Source: Aquimarina sp. MAR_2010_214
Lineage (GTDB): Bacteria; Bacteroidota; Bacteroidia; Flavobacteriales; Flavobacteriaceae
Assembly (NCBI RefSeq): GCF_002846555.1
Contig: NZ_PJMS01000001.1
Span: forward strand, 1-64,000
Length of the DNA stretch: 64,000 bases
Direction: 5' to 3'
The notes under the pieces are model-generated. The model had not been told where the DNA came from, did not search any database, and saw only the letters and a program-made list of their open reading frames with translations. The number at the start of each line of letters is the position of its first letter. The stretch's first letter is position 1. Both the position numbers and the translations under genes were made by a program. Shown here piece by piece: positions 43,979 through 55,000 of the stretch.

Positions 43979-45022
43979 CTAACATAACCAACAAATAATC
44001 AGAGTACTTAACACTATACATATCCAAAAAATAATTTGTAATTTCATTATTATATTATTCTTATGTTTCAGGTTTTTTATGTTCCTGTTTTTAATATAAT
44101 TTAATATTAATTCTCCATACTTTTTTTTAATTCTTTTTTCCATTATGAGTGGATCAAATTCGTTTCCAAAAACAGTTCTCCATTTTTGTCTTGCTAAGCA
44201 ATATTTATTATTCTTTTCTAAATCAATAGCCTTTTTTGAATTGAAATAAGCTAAATTGACTTGATCTTTAAAGTTTTCTGGATTGTAAATTATTTGATGA
44301 CTCCCTAGTACTTCCCATTTTTTTTGAGAACTTGGTAGGTTTTTAAGATATTTAAAAAAATTGTTACACATAATATCATAGCGGTTGTATGAACAATATT
44401 TACCCTCCCATTGAAATAAAAAATTATATGCAAGTGTTTCTAGAAGCTTTTCTTTAATTGGAACACTACAATTTATCCTCCATGCATGTGCCATTTTACA
44501 TAACCTAACAAAGTTTAAACCTGTGGATTTATTCCCTATACTTATGGCATTGATCTCAGAAACTGGGTCTATTACCTTCCAACAACCTTCCAAAGAGATA
44601 TCTGCATACACAAATTTCTCAAAGTTTTTGAATACTGGTATTATATGGATAGTCATATCATCAAAAAAAGACACTTGAATCGTTTGTCTATCCTTATTGA
44701 TTCTCGCATTAGGATAAATTTGGTTAATTGTTTTTTTAACATCTATTAAAAATTCAAGTTGAGGATTACTATTGTGTCTAAAACATTTATTTCTTATAGT
44801 GTCTGGCATTATGTACATGATCTTTATAACTTTATTACCTTTGATAGCTGTTTTTCTTCCAAAAGCACCTATAAACATGCCTCCATAGCCAGATTTCAAA
44901 TTCCAATACTTCATATTCAAAACCTTGCATATACAACTAAATCTTCTATAAATTATTATTTTTTCACTTTCTAAGATCATGAGATTATTACAAAACTCTT
45001 TAAAAACTGATGATACACTCAT
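43979..45022 (-). CDS. CD-NTase (SMODS)-family protein with lost catalytic motif and C-terminal membrane helix
   Basis: A 347-residue protein that follows the CD-NTase (cGAS/DncV-like, SMODS) family along its length: MSVSSVFKEFCNNL, GAFGRKTAI (52-60), SLEGCWKVIDP-like core, RLCKMAHAW, KLLETLAYNFL, FFKYLKNLP and KWRTVFG. Active members make cyclic oligonucleotides in CBASS defence. Here the G-S motif is GA and the paired Asp (normally S-D-x-D before the strand ending P) reads K-V-I-K at 64-67; the third acidic site reads H126 in MTIHIIPVF. It therefore probably cannot make nucleotides. A single membrane helix ends the protein (IIFWICIVLSTLIICWLC). No CBASS effector or Cap gene is nearby. It may be a decaying remnant or a repurposed binding protein. 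Confidence 0.82.
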   Translation of the reverse strand: MSVSSVFKEFCNNLMILESEKIIIYRRFSCICKVLNMKYWNLKSGYGGMFIGAFGRKTAIKGNKVIKIMYIMPDTIRNKCFRHNSNPQLEFLIDVKKTINQIYPNARINKDRQTIQVSFFDDMTIHIIPVFKNFEKFVYADISLEGCWKVIDPVSEINAISIGNKSTGLNFVRLCKMAHAWRINCSVPIKEKLLETLAYNFLFQWEGKYCSYNRYDIMCNNFFKYLKNLPSSQKKWEVLGSHQIIYNPENFKDQVNLAYFNSKKAIDLEKNNKYCLARQKWRTVFGNEFDPLIMEKRIKKKYGELILNYIKNRNIKNLKHKNNIIMKLQIIFWICIVLSTLIICWLC

Positions 45023-46154
45023 AAAACTCTTAATTTATTCAATATTTTTCATATTATATAATCAACTATATAGGGTTTAAGAGAAGATACTCTTGTTTTT
45101 TATATTTATTATATTCTTAGAAATGAGATCCAAATATGGCTTCTGAATTACTATTATCTTTTCCATAATTATTATGAGCTAGCATAAAACACTAATACTA
45201 TAGAAACAGTAGAGAAGTCATTATCACTAGTAAATTTTTTATTTGATTATTAGGATATATTACTTACGGATAGCATATAATGAGAAACTGAATTAGGAGA
45301 AATATTATACATATTACGTTTCCAATCTTCATAACACGGTTATAACACATAATTTGGATTAAAAAACATAGGCAAATTAAAAGTGATTTATGCATTTTTT
45401 TCATATCGTATTATTTTAAAATTAAAAAATAAATTTATCTCTCTTGTTTAAAAAAAAACGAAAAATTCGTTTAAACAAAGAAAAAGAATCGTTGAAATGA
45501 AGGTATGAACAGTTAAATGAAATTCTAATCCAATTAACTTCTATAAAAACAGTATCTATAAACCAATTTAGTGTCAATCTCTGAAAAACTTTATAATACT
45601 CTTACTACATGAAGTTTTTCTCATTAACCTATTGCATTAATATGCATCCACTGTTAGGTTTTCTATAACCTCTATAATTTTTTGGTCATACTTTTTTCAA
45701 GCATATATTCTGTTAAAACACTAGTAGCGATATGGTTATAACCAATTTTACTAGATAAAAACGGTTTGGAGTTATGAATGTAAATCTTATAGTAGTTGTC
45801 CTTTTTTAAAAAGTGGAACTATTATACAAAGCTCGAATCTATCATTTATGGTTTGGTATAAAATTATCCTTTTGATGACTAACAGTAAGAAAGGATTTTC
45901 ATCAAAAGAACCCCAAAAGCACAACTATAACCAGAGTTTATACGCAAATAGGTGTTAAAATATTATTCTAGTAAATTTAAAATTGAATCTTAATACATCA
46001 AAAAGAGAAATAATATTATAAAAATCAATAGGCCGATGAACGATTTGTCTTTCGACAAAAACTATTCGTCGAATTTAACTACACATTCATCGAAATATCC
46101 TAAAACACTTAACACATCGGATTACATTTGAAATGTAAACTTCAAAAAACTACT
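45023..46154. other. Long intergenic region, one palindromic site near its end
   Basis: About 1.1 kb, strongly AT-rich, with no coding frame of interest. Nothing resembling a CBASS effector is present upstream of the CD-NTase. Near its right end lies a nested inverted repeat at 46034-46092. Confidence 0.55.
46034..46092. promoter_or_regulatory. Nested inverted repeat upstream of glycosyltransferase remnant
   Basis: Outer arms CGATGAA (46034-46040) and TTCATCG (46086-46092), inner arms TTCGAC (46051-46056) and GTCGAA (46068-46073). The repeated TTCRTCGA-like cores look like binding sites for a dimeric regulator. It ends ~60 bp before the ATG at 46155. No protein is assigned. Confidence 0.4.
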
Positions 46155-46689
46155 ATGAAAATAGGAATTATCATACCATGTTATAATGAAGAAAAGAGAC
46201 TTAATGTAACTGCTTTCTTAAACTTTATACAAAAAGAAAACGATTTCCACTTGTGTTTTGTAAATGATGGAAGTAAAGACAACACTATAGAAGTATTAAA
46301 GAAGATTCAATCTCATAATCCAGCTAAAGTAAGTGTGATTGATATCAAAAAGAATTCAGGAAAAGCTACTGCTGTAAGAGTTGGTAGGAGATATCTACAT
46401 AGCAGAGGTGATATAGAATCTATTAATTTTATTAATGTTGATCTATCTTCAGATTTTGATGAGTTATTAAAAACTTTAAAAACCAATATAAATTGAGTTT
46501 TTTATTTGGATTCAGAATCAAGGAGATCTCAAACAACATTGGAAAAGATGGTATTAGAGTAATTATTTCAAAATATCTCAATATTCTTATTATACTTAAT
46601 TTTAAGATTGTCCATTCAGGATACACAAGATAGTGCTAAAGTTCTCAAAGCAGATTTGGTCCCAGTAATTTTTAATAAAAGTTTTTAGA
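46155..46689 (+). pseudogene. GT2 (dolichyl-phosphate-mannose-synthase-like) glycosyltransferase, broken
   Basis: The first ~114 codons encode a clear GT2 domain: MKIGIIIPCYNEEKRLNV, FVNDGSKDNTIEVLKKI with the nucleotide-sugar Asp, and KNSGKATAVRVGRRYL. The acidic centre INVDLSSDFDELL is present. After the stop at 46494-46496 other frames carry SFLFGFRIKEISNNIGKDG and AKVLKADLVPVIFNKSF, matching the middle of such enzymes, then end. Full enzymes are ~230-320 residues, so this is a truncated, frameshifted copy. Confidence 0.75.
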
Positions 46690-47135
46690 GATCAGTAGTT
46701 GCATATAGTCTTTTTTTTAGGTTCACTTTTTCTTTTCTAACCATTTTAGGTTCACCTTAAATCAGTTCTTAGCTATATATGAAAAAAAGGAGTTAAAAAA
46801 GTCAAGCACTCGATAGTTTTAATTATACACTTAATGAGATAGTGCTTGATAAATATTGACTTCTTTCAAATACTATTATTCTTCAATTTTTAAGTATTTA
46901 GTTTTTCATCTGTTTATATGTATTTCTTTTTAATGATCAGACATGATGATCAATAATTATTTAAGTTGCATCAACACACATATTCCTAACTCATTATCAA
47001 ACAAGACTTTAATCTTATTAAGAAAACCTCCCATTTCTGGGAACAATAGTGGGAGGTTTTCGGGTAAACAAATTGGCAAAATTTTTATACCATTAATTAG
47101 TTTTTTTGCATTACTTCCTTTTCTCTGTTTTAAAA
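46690..47135. other. Intergenic region before the T9SS operon
   Basis: No gene. Contains a hairpin at 47023-47060 and T-runs; otherwise nothing recognisable. Confidence 0.5.
47023..47060 (-). terminator. Terminator of the T9SS operon
   Basis: AAAACCTCCCA/TGGGAGGTTTT, 11-bp perfect stem with a 16-nt loop, located 76 bp past the stop of the OmpA gene. T-rich on both sides, so it may work in both directions. Confidence 0.8.
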
Positions 47136-49106
47136 TTATTTAAGAATAATAAACTCACTTCTACGGTTGCGCTTATGCTCATCGTCACTACAAGGTACAC
47201 CATCCTTACATTTATTAATCAATCTCCTTTCTCCATAACCTCTCCCTGTAATTCGAGATTTATCGATACCTCCTTTTTCTACAATATATTTAATGGTGTT
47301 CTTTGCTCGTTTTTCACTTAATTTTTTATTATACCAAAAACTAGATCTACTATCCGTATGTGATCGTACATCAATTTTTAAATTAGGGTATTTCTTAAGC
47401 ACCTCAATAATTTTTTGTAATTCTACTTTGGCATCTGGTCTTATAAAAGACTTGTTCACATCAAAATATATGATATCTAAATCCAATAATTTTGCTAAAT
47501 CATCTCCTGGTTTTGCTTCTTTTTCTTCTAATCCTCCTTCGTTAAGTTGTAAGGTCAAATTATGCTCTTTCTCAAATACAGCACTAGTATTAAAAATAAC
47601 TTCTGTAGATCTGTATCCTACCTTTATTGCTCTAACAAGATATGAGACTTTACATTCCAGATCAAATTTATACCTTCCTCTAACATCTGTAGTTGTTCGT
47701 TTTAATTCATCATTATTAATATCCATTAAAATCACTTCTGTGCCTGCCAAAATTTCTTTTGAAGTAGCATCTGTTACTACTCCAGTTACATATTGATTAC
47801 AAGAAGTAATCAAGTCGTCAGTTTGTTTAAAACTATATATATCATCACTTCCTTTTCCTCCTGTACGATTACTAGAAAAATATCCTGTTTTTGTGTTTTC
47901 ATTAATAATAAAAGTAAAATCGTCTTCAGAACTATTCACTGGTTTCCCTACGTTATAGGGAACAGAAAACATCCCAAATTCTTTAGGGATTGCTATAAAT
48001 ATGTCTAATCCTCCTAAACCAATATGTCCATCACTAGCAAAATACAGTTGTCCAGAATCACTTATATAAGGAAAAGTCTCTCTTCCTTCTGTATTAATTT
48101 TATCTCCTAGGTTTCTTGGTTTACCAAAGGTTTTGTCATCATTTATATCAACAACATACAAATCAGAAAGTCCTCTACTATCGGGCATATCACTGGCAAA
48201 ATAAAGTTTTTTACCATCTGCACTTAACGCAGGGTGTGCAATAGAGTATTCATCATCATTAAAAGGTAACTCTTCTATATTTGTCCATTTGTCATTCACG
48301 AGTGTTGCTCTATACAATTTCAGCAATACAGTACCTTCTGTATTCGCCCCTAATTTTCTTTTAGTGTAATTGTTTCGAGTAAAATATACAGTTTGTCCAT
48401 CCCTACTAAATGATGTTGAAGATTCATGAAATCTTGTGTTTATTTTCCCTTTCAGTTTTTTAGGTGACTCCAGAAGTCCTTTATCACTATTAATAGAGGA
48501 TGAAAATAAATCCTGAAATGGCATTTCATCCCATTCATGAATAGTTTTACTCATTCCACTACCTTTGCCTCGAGAAGAAGAAAATATCAATTCTCCTTGA
48601 TTATTAAAACTAGGAGCATAATCTGAATATTTAGAGTTTATACTTAACTTTGATAACTTGAATTTATCCGATTGCATTTCAATAAACTGCAAATAATCTC
48701 TTGTATTCCTAAAAAATTCTGCTCGTTGATCATTTCCCGTAAGATTATTAAATTGTTCCATTACTTCATCTGATTCCTTATACCGTTCCATACTTTTAAG
48801 GCTTTGAGAATATCTAAATAAGTACTCAGGATCTATCCTATTTGGATATGTAGCAACTAACTTTTCATACCAAACAACCGCCCCTTCAAGTTGTCCATTA
48901 AAATAATAACAGTCGCCCAGTTTTTTATATAAATCTGGAGATTCATATCCATTTTCTGCAACTTTAAGGTAAATTTCACGAGCATCAATAAAAGCATAAC
49001 GTCCAAAGTTTTCATCTGCTTTTACCAGACGTTTTTCTTGGGTAAAAGCAACTGCAGATAATAATATGCTTAAAGATACATTTATAAAGTATTTATTCAA
49101 GTTCAT
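47136..49106 (-). CDS. OmpA-family protein with TPR and PD40 repeats (PorE-like)
   Basis: A 656-residue outer-membrane/periplasmic protein. Signal peptide (~1-22), TPR-like helices (~25-150; YKKLGDCYYFNGQLEGAVVW), PD40-type beta-propeller repeats (~165-400; HPALSADGKKLYFASDMPDS), a CarboxypepD_reg-like domain (~430-510; GVVTDATSKEILAGTEV) and a C-terminal OmpA domain (~535-656) with peptidoglycan-binding IDVRSHTDSRSSFWYNKKLS. Related proteins act in type IX secretion and anchoring together with a PorP/SprF protein. It is the last gene of the run. Confidence 0.9.
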   Translation of the reverse strand: MNLNKYFINVSLSILLSAVAFTQEKRLVKADENFGRYAFIDAREIYLKVAENGYESPDLYKKLGDCYYFNGQLEGAVVWYEKLVATYPNRIDPEYLFRYSQSLKSMERYKESDEVMEQFNNLTGNDQRAEFFRNTRDYLQFIEMQSDKFKLSKLSINSKYSDYAPSFNNQGELIFSSSRGKGSGMSKTIHEWDEMPFQDLFSSSINSDKGLLESPKKLKGKINTRFHESSTSFSRDGQTVYFTRNNYTKRKLGANTEGTVLLKLYRATLVNDKWTNIEELPFNDDEYSIAHPALSADGKKLYFASDMPDSRGLSDLYVVDINDDKTFGKPRNLGDKINTEGRETFPYISDSGQLYFASDGHIGLGGLDIFIAIPKEFGMFSVPYNVGKPVNSSEDDFTFIINENTKTGYFSSNRTGGKGSDDIYSFKQTDDLITSCNQYVTGVVTDATSKEILAGTEVILMDINNDELKRTTTDVRGRYKFDLECKVSYLVRAIKVGYRSTEVIFNTSAVFEKEHNLTLQLNEGGLEEKEAKPGDDLAKLLDLDIIYFDVNKSFIRPDAKVELQKIIEVLKKYPNLKIDVRSHTDSRSSFWYNKKLSEKRAKNTIKYIVEKGGIDKSRITGRGYGERRLINKCKDGVPCSDDEHKRNRRSEFIILK

Positions 49107-49288
49107 AATTCTGTCGTTTTTTTAAATCTAAAAACTAATCTTTATTTCAGATTCTCATTTTTGTTTTTCAATATAGTTGTGAATTTTTGTCTTATCATTT
49201 TAAAAACAATAAACCCGTGTATATAATCAATTAACCTACAAGTAGTTGTCAATATTAGGACGTAATTATTTATAGTTATAAGCGTGGC

Positions 49289-49720
49289 TTATTCTATCAA
49301 TTTATATTGTTTTTCTATTTCACGAACTTGATTAAGTAACTCTTTAGGCTCACTTCCTTGTGTCATTTTTACCTTTTTCCCCTTATAGGTAACATAAACA
49401 TAAGTTATATCTCTAATATTTGTTGGACCGTATTCTGTATTATACCTTGAGAAAGGTAACTTTTCAAAACGGCTAATTAAATTGGTATACTCTTTTTTAC
49501 TTAATTTTAATTCCCGTACTCCTTGATTAGGAACATTTTTAACTCCATTGTATTTTAGCGTTTTATTATCATAAATTTCAAAAGTATAAACAGGGCATTT
49601 TCCAAGACAAGGTGTTCGTTCAATTTTTAGTATTATTTGATCATTATTCATTTTTTTTGATGCTACGCAACCTGATATTATTAGTAATAAAAATAAAATC
49701 CCTACAACGTTCTTCTTCAT
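49289..49720 (-). CDS. DUF6438 family lipoprotein
   Basis: A 143-residue lipoprotein (FLLLIISGCVASK, Cys ~18). The motif IERTPCLGKCPVYTFEIYDN (~residues 33-52) is characteristic of DUF6438: a Cys pair in a short beta-hairpin. Function unknown. It sits in the T9SS operon 5 bp after the HEFGH lipoprotein gene, but may be unrelated cargo. Confidence 0.72.
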   Translation of the reverse strand: MKKNVVGILFLLLIISGCVASKKMNNDQIILKIERTPCLGKCPVYTFEIYDNKTLKYNGVKNVPNQGVRELKLSKKEYTNLISRFEKLPFSRYNTEYGPTNIRDITYVYVTYKGKKVKMTQGSEPKELLNQVREIEKQYKLIE

Positions 49721-49725
49721 TTCTC

Positions 49726-50958
49726 TTATTTTGATTGATTAGCGTATCTTTTTTCCATCATAATAGTGGTTCCACAGCCTTTAAACTTGGCTAATTTTTG
49801 CATCATTTTCTTTGAGTGGATAGCCGCATCACCAATACTTGCACGAATAGAAGTACGTATATTCTGTAAAGACAGATACCCGTCTAACTCAATGATTTTT
49901 TTATCTTTTATAAATGTATTGTCTGTAGGTGTAACTGCTAGCACATAAATTCTAAATGTTTCTGCAATATCTTCTCCCAGATTTGTAGCTCCGTATTCAC
50001 TTACAAAATTATTTGGATTAGCGATATAATTTTGTTCTGCAGTATTAGTTTCGGGAATACTTGTCCAATAATTAGTATAAAACTTATAAATATAAGAGTC
50101 ACTTTTAGCACAACCTTCTTGCAAGGAATGAGTAGTGCAGCTAGTTACAGATGGATCTACTTGGTAATTATTAAGAGTAACTATATGTCCAAATTCGTGA
50201 ACAATAGTTCCTTTAAGACCATTTTCGTGATCATCAAAAGAATTTTGATACGATAAATCAATAGCTAATCCAAATTGCCAAGTGGTTAAGTCATTGTTTG
50301 TAGGGACTACATAACCAAGTGTTCCGTATAAGTCTGCAGAAGAATCACTATCGCCTGCAAAAATCATAAATTGATTAATTTTAGAAAGATCTGATTCTGG
50401 AACAATTTTTAATACTTGTTGCCAAAGTTCTTGATGTTTCTGATCGTCGTTTTGAAATGCTTTTAGGTTATCAGGAACAGTGTAATTTATTTTTTTTGTA
50501 ATTGTTTTTCCTGAAACATTATACAAAGTAATCTTATCATTTGAAGCCTCACCAATTTCTACACCTGTATTTTCTGTATACTCAAGAAAGTTTGATTTTA
50601 CAGGATTCCCTTTAGTATTATCGCTTTGAAAAGGGGTTACTTCAAAAGCAATATATTTTCCATCATCATCCGAAGTATAAGTGTATACTTTTTGAGTAGC
50701 ATTAGTAATTGATACTGCATTTGTTCCATTAATATCATCTGCACGATACCATTTAAAGGTACTTGTTCCTTCTGGATCTCCTTCTTTATCAGAATATGTA
50801 TAATTTCCTGTTGCTTGACTTGCTTCAACTTTTATACTAACATTAGTAGCTGTCGGTAATGCATTCAAAGGTGCATCATCATCATTACTACAGCTAATAA
50901 ATATATTGCTAAATAGTATCACTATAAATAGCGTTAAAATAGTTTTAAAAAAATTCAT
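49726..50958 (-). CDS. Lipoprotein with HExxH zinc-peptidase-like domain
   Basis: A 410-residue lipoprotein (NIFISCSNDD, Cys ~23). Residues ~30-130 form an Ig-like region (SIKVEASQATGNYTYSDKEG). The C-terminal half has LKGTIVHEFGHIVTLNNYQ (HEFGH near ~255) and, ~85 residues later, NLGEDIAETFRIYVLA, which may supply the third zinc ligand. This is the gluzincin pattern, but I cannot assign a named peptidase family. Located 48 bp after the PorP/SprF gene. It could process a surface protein. Confidence 0.7.
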   Translation of the reverse strand: MNFFKTILTLFIVILFSNIFISCSNDDDAPLNALPTATNVSIKVEASQATGNYTYSDKEGDPEGTSTFKWYRADDINGTNAVSITNATQKVYTYTSDDDGKYIAFEVTPFQSDNTKGNPVKSNFLEYTENTGVEIGEASNDKITLYNVSGKTITKKINYTVPDNLKAFQNDDQKHQELWQQVLKIVPESDLSKINQFMIFAGDSDSSADLYGTLGYVVPTNNDLTTWQFGLAIDLSYQNSFDDHENGLKGTIVHEFGHIVTLNNYQVDPSVTSCTTHSLQEGCAKSDSYIYKFYTNYWTSIPETNTAEQNYIANPNNFVSEYGATNLGEDIAETFRIYVLAVTPTDNTFIKDKKIIELDGYLSLQNIRTSIRASIGDAAIHSKKMMQKLAKFKGCGTTIMMEKRYANQSK

Positions 50959-51006
50959 TTTGTTTTATTTTAAGTCTTCTTATATTAATAATCATACCCT
51001 CACGTG

Positions 51007-51963
51007 TTAAAAGAAACGAGGGGTTAACATTCTATTGTATTTTTTAAAGAGTTCAAAACGTAACATGAACTCATAACTACCATCATTAAATTGAGTTTGC
51101 CCTAACTCTGTTACCTCTCTATCATAAGCAAAACCGATCATTAAAGAATCTGAAATCTGAAAACCTGCCATTGCACTAATTGCAGCACTCCAACGGTAAG
51201 CAACACCCAATGTTAATCGCTCATATAACAAAAAATTTGCAGAAACATCAACTTGTAATGGTGCTCCAAAAACCAGTTTACCTAATACTGCTGGTTTAAA
51301 TTTTAGTTCATTACTCAGATCAAAAACATGACCCGCTATCAAATAGTAATTAATACGTTCTTCTGCCAAAAAACTAACGGCTGTACTGCTACTTGTCGTT
51401 GTACTCTCATCAAAATGATCTGTCTCTAACAGATTAGGAGCACTTAAACCAAAATAAAACCTGTTGGTATGATAATACAAACCAACTCCAACATTAGGAC
51501 TAAACTTATTGTCAATATTATTCTCAAACAATGCATCATTAGTATTAAACTGGGATAAACGTTGGAAATCAACACTTAACAAATGACCTCCAGCCTTGAT
51601 ACCAAAACTTAATTTTCCCTGTTCTGAGGTCGGGATAGTATATGAAAAATCAATATCGAAATACGTCTCATCAGTAGGGCCTATTTCATCATTAACTATA
51701 GATAACCCTAAACCTAGACGTTCACTTCCTCCTAAAGGAGTATTAAGAGTTAATGTCTGAGTACGGGGAGCACCATCTAACCCAACCCATTGACTACGAT
51801 GAAGCCCCATAATACTCATCACTCCTCGACTACCTGCATAAGCCGGATTAACACTTACTGTATTATACATATACTGAGTATATTGAGCATCTTGTTGTGC
51901 ATAACTGGTATAAAATGCAACGTTTAAAAACATCACCACAACTATTATGTATATATTTCTCAT
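51007..51963 (-). CDS. PorP/SprF family type IX secretion membrane protein
   Basis: A 318-residue predicted outer-membrane beta-barrel with a signal peptide (~1-22). It begins QQDAQYTQYMYNTVSVNPAY then AGSRGVMSIMGLHRSQWVGL, the standard start of PorP/SprF proteins, and ends MLRFELFKKYNRMLTPRFF. SprF-type proteins are needed for secretion or attachment of a specific gliding-type adhesin encoded next door, here the giant protein 71 bp upstream. Confidence 0.92.
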   Translation of the reverse strand: MRNIYIIVVVMFLNVAFYTSYAQQDAQYTQYMYNTVSVNPAYAGSRGVMSIMGLHRSQWVGLDGAPRTQTLTLNTPLGGSERLGLGLSIVNDEIGPTDETYFDIDFSYTIPTSEQGKLSFGIKAGGHLLSVDFQRLSQFNTNDALFENNIDNKFSPNVGVGLYYHTNRFYFGLSAPNLLETDHFDESTTTSSSTAVSFLAEERINYYLIAGHVFDLSNELKFKPAVLGKLVFGAPLQVDVSANFLLYERLTLGVAYRWSAAISAMAGFQISDSLMIGFAYDREVTELGQTQFNDGSYEFMLRFELFKKYNRMLTPRFF

Positions 51964-52034
51964 CTGCTCTTATTTTTTTGTTATATACCCTCCCGTGGCA
52001 ATATTGCCACGGGATAGTAGATTTTGGTTAGTTG

Positions 52035-55000
52035 TTATCTATTAATGTATAAGTATCCTGCTCTATTTTTCTGTTCTCCGGATTCCAGAACATATTCAAG
52101 AACATAATAATAAGTTCCCACAGGTAATTGATCTGTATCTTCTATCGTACTTCTTCCCGTTGAGAATCCTCTGAAGAAGTTATCGTCTCTTCCATAATTT
52201 TTGACTCCGAATACTTTAACACCCCAACGATTATAAATTGATACTCTATTTTCCAGGTTTTCGATTCCACTAATTACAAATACATCATTAATTCCATCTC
52301 CGTTAGGTGATATCCCTGTAAAGATTATAATTCCATCTTCACCCTCTCCTGTAGGTTCATTAGGTTCTAAATAATCCGGTATACCGTTACCATCAGTATC
52401 AATAGCATCATCTGGGTTACCATCGCCATTTGGATCTGCATTTTCTTCTGATGTTGGAATACCATCATCATCATCGTCATCATCCAAAATATCAGGAATA
52501 CCATCACCATCAGTATCATCTGGGCCTTGTCCATCGCCATCAGGATCAATTTCTTCTTCATTAATAACACCATCATTATCACAATCTAAAGCCATCCATT
52601 GTGATGATACTATATTTATATTTTGATTATTCAAATCAAAACTACATCCGTCTTCCGGTGCTGTACCATCCTCTATTTCCTGAGCATTATTTACTCCATC
52701 TCCATCACAATCCATAGTATTCCAATTCTCTGATACATTGGCTAGTATTTGATTTTCTGCATTATAATCACAAACATCTATTGGATTAGTTCCATCTGCA
52801 ATCTCCTGCCCATTAGTAACTCCATCTCCATCAGTATCAATTATACTTATATGCGTACAAGCAGTGCAATCTGGATTTGGATCAAAGGTCGATGATGTCA
52901 CTATTGCTGTATTAATCAATTCTGCGTCTGCAAAATTACTATCTATACTAACTACCACAGTATATACTACAGTTGCTCCATTAGCAAGAATTGGTAAAGT
53001 ATGATTTAAATTTCCTGTACCTGTATCTCCTAAACTATTTTGCCAAGACACAATAGATGTATTAGAAGGCGCTACATCAACCACATTAACATTCTGTGCA
53101 TCAATCGGTCCATCATTTTTAACCGTTATTAGGTATACAACTTGCTCGTTTCCTGTATAATAATTATTAAGTGAAGTTTTTGTCGTTATAATATCTGCTC
53201 CACTTATCATATCTGGTCCATCTGTACAACTCGTACAACTTGGATCTGGATCCGTAGGACTGGTTACCGTAGCGGTATTGCTTAGTGTTCCTGTAAAACT
53301 TGCCGGAACATCCACATTAACCGTATAGGTAACTACCCCGCCATTACTCATATTAGTAAGGGTCTCATTAAGGTCTCCACTACCACTCGCATTAGGAAGG
53401 GTAGCCGTACCACTAGTAACCGCTGCTGTCCAACTACTGATCGTAGTGCCTGCCGGAGCAGTATCGGCAACCGTAACACTTGGTGCCATACTTGGACCGT
53501 TATTGGTCATCGTGATCGTATACGCTACTGTAGTACCTGGTGCAAACGTAGTGCTACCATTGGTTTTTACCGTAACAATATCATTTGATGGCGTATTGGT
53601 ATCAGGGCCATCTGTACAACTGGTACAACTTGGATCTGGATCCGTAGGGCTGGTTACCGTAGCGGTATTGCTTAGTGCTCCTGTAAAACTTGCTGGAACA
53701 TCCACATTCACCGTATAGGTAACTACCCCGCCATTACTCATATTAGTAAGGGTCTCATTAAGGTCTCCACTACCACTCGCATTAGGGAGGGTAGCTGTAC
53801 CACTAGTAACCGCTGCCGTCCAACTACTAATTGTAGTGCCTGCCGGAGCAGTATCGGCAACCGTAACACTTGGTGCCATACTTGGACCGTTATTGGTCAT
53901 CGTGATCGTATAGGCAACTGTAGTACCTGGTGCAAACGTAGTGCTGCCATTGGTTTTTACCGTAACAATATCATTCGATGGTGTATTGGTATCTGGACCA
54001 TCTGTACAACTCGTACAACTTGGATCCGGATCCGTAGGACTGGTTACCGTAGCGGTATTGCTTAGTGTTCCTGTAAAACTTGCTGGAACATCCACATTAA
54101 CCGTATAGGTAACTACTCCGCCATTACTCATATTAGTAAGGGTCTCATTAAGATCTCCACTACCACTTGCATTAGGGAGGGTAGCTGTACCACTAGTAAC
54201 CACTGCCGTCCAACTACTAATTGTAGTCCCTGCCGGAGCAGTATCGGCAACCGTAACACTTGGTGCCATACTTGGACCGTTATTGGTCATCGTGATCGTA
54301 TAGGCAACTGTAGTACCTGGTGCAAACGTAGTGCTGCCATTGGTTTTTACCGTAACAATATCATTCGATGGTGTATTGGTATCTGGACCATCTGTACAAC
54401 TCGTACAACTTGGATCTGGATCCGTAGGACTGGTTACCGTAGCGGTATTGCTTAGTGCTCCTGTAAAACTTGCTGGAACATCCACATTAACCGTATAGGT
54501 AACTACTCCGCCATTACTCATATTAGTAAGGGTCTCATTAAGGTCTCCACTACCACTTGCATTAGGGAGGGTAGCTGTACCACTAGTAACCACTGCCGTC
54601 CAACTACTAATTGTAGTCCCTGCCGGAGCAGTATCGGCAACCGTAACACTTGGTGCCATACTTGGACCGTTATTGGTCATCGTGATCGTATAGGCAACTG
54701 TAGTACCTGGTGCAAACGTAGTGCTGCCATTGGTTTTTACCGTAACAATATCATTCGATGGTGTATTGGTATCTGGACCATCTGTACAACTCGTACAACT
54801 TGGATCCGGATCCGTAGGACTGGTTACCGTAGCGGTATTGCTTAGTGTTCCTGTAAAACTTGCTGGAACATCCACATTGACCGTATAGGTAACTACTCCG
54901 CCATTACTCATATTAGTAACCGTCTCATTAAGGTCTCCACTACCACTCGCATTAGGGAGGGTAGCCGTACCACTAGTAACCGCTGCCGTCCAACTACTAA

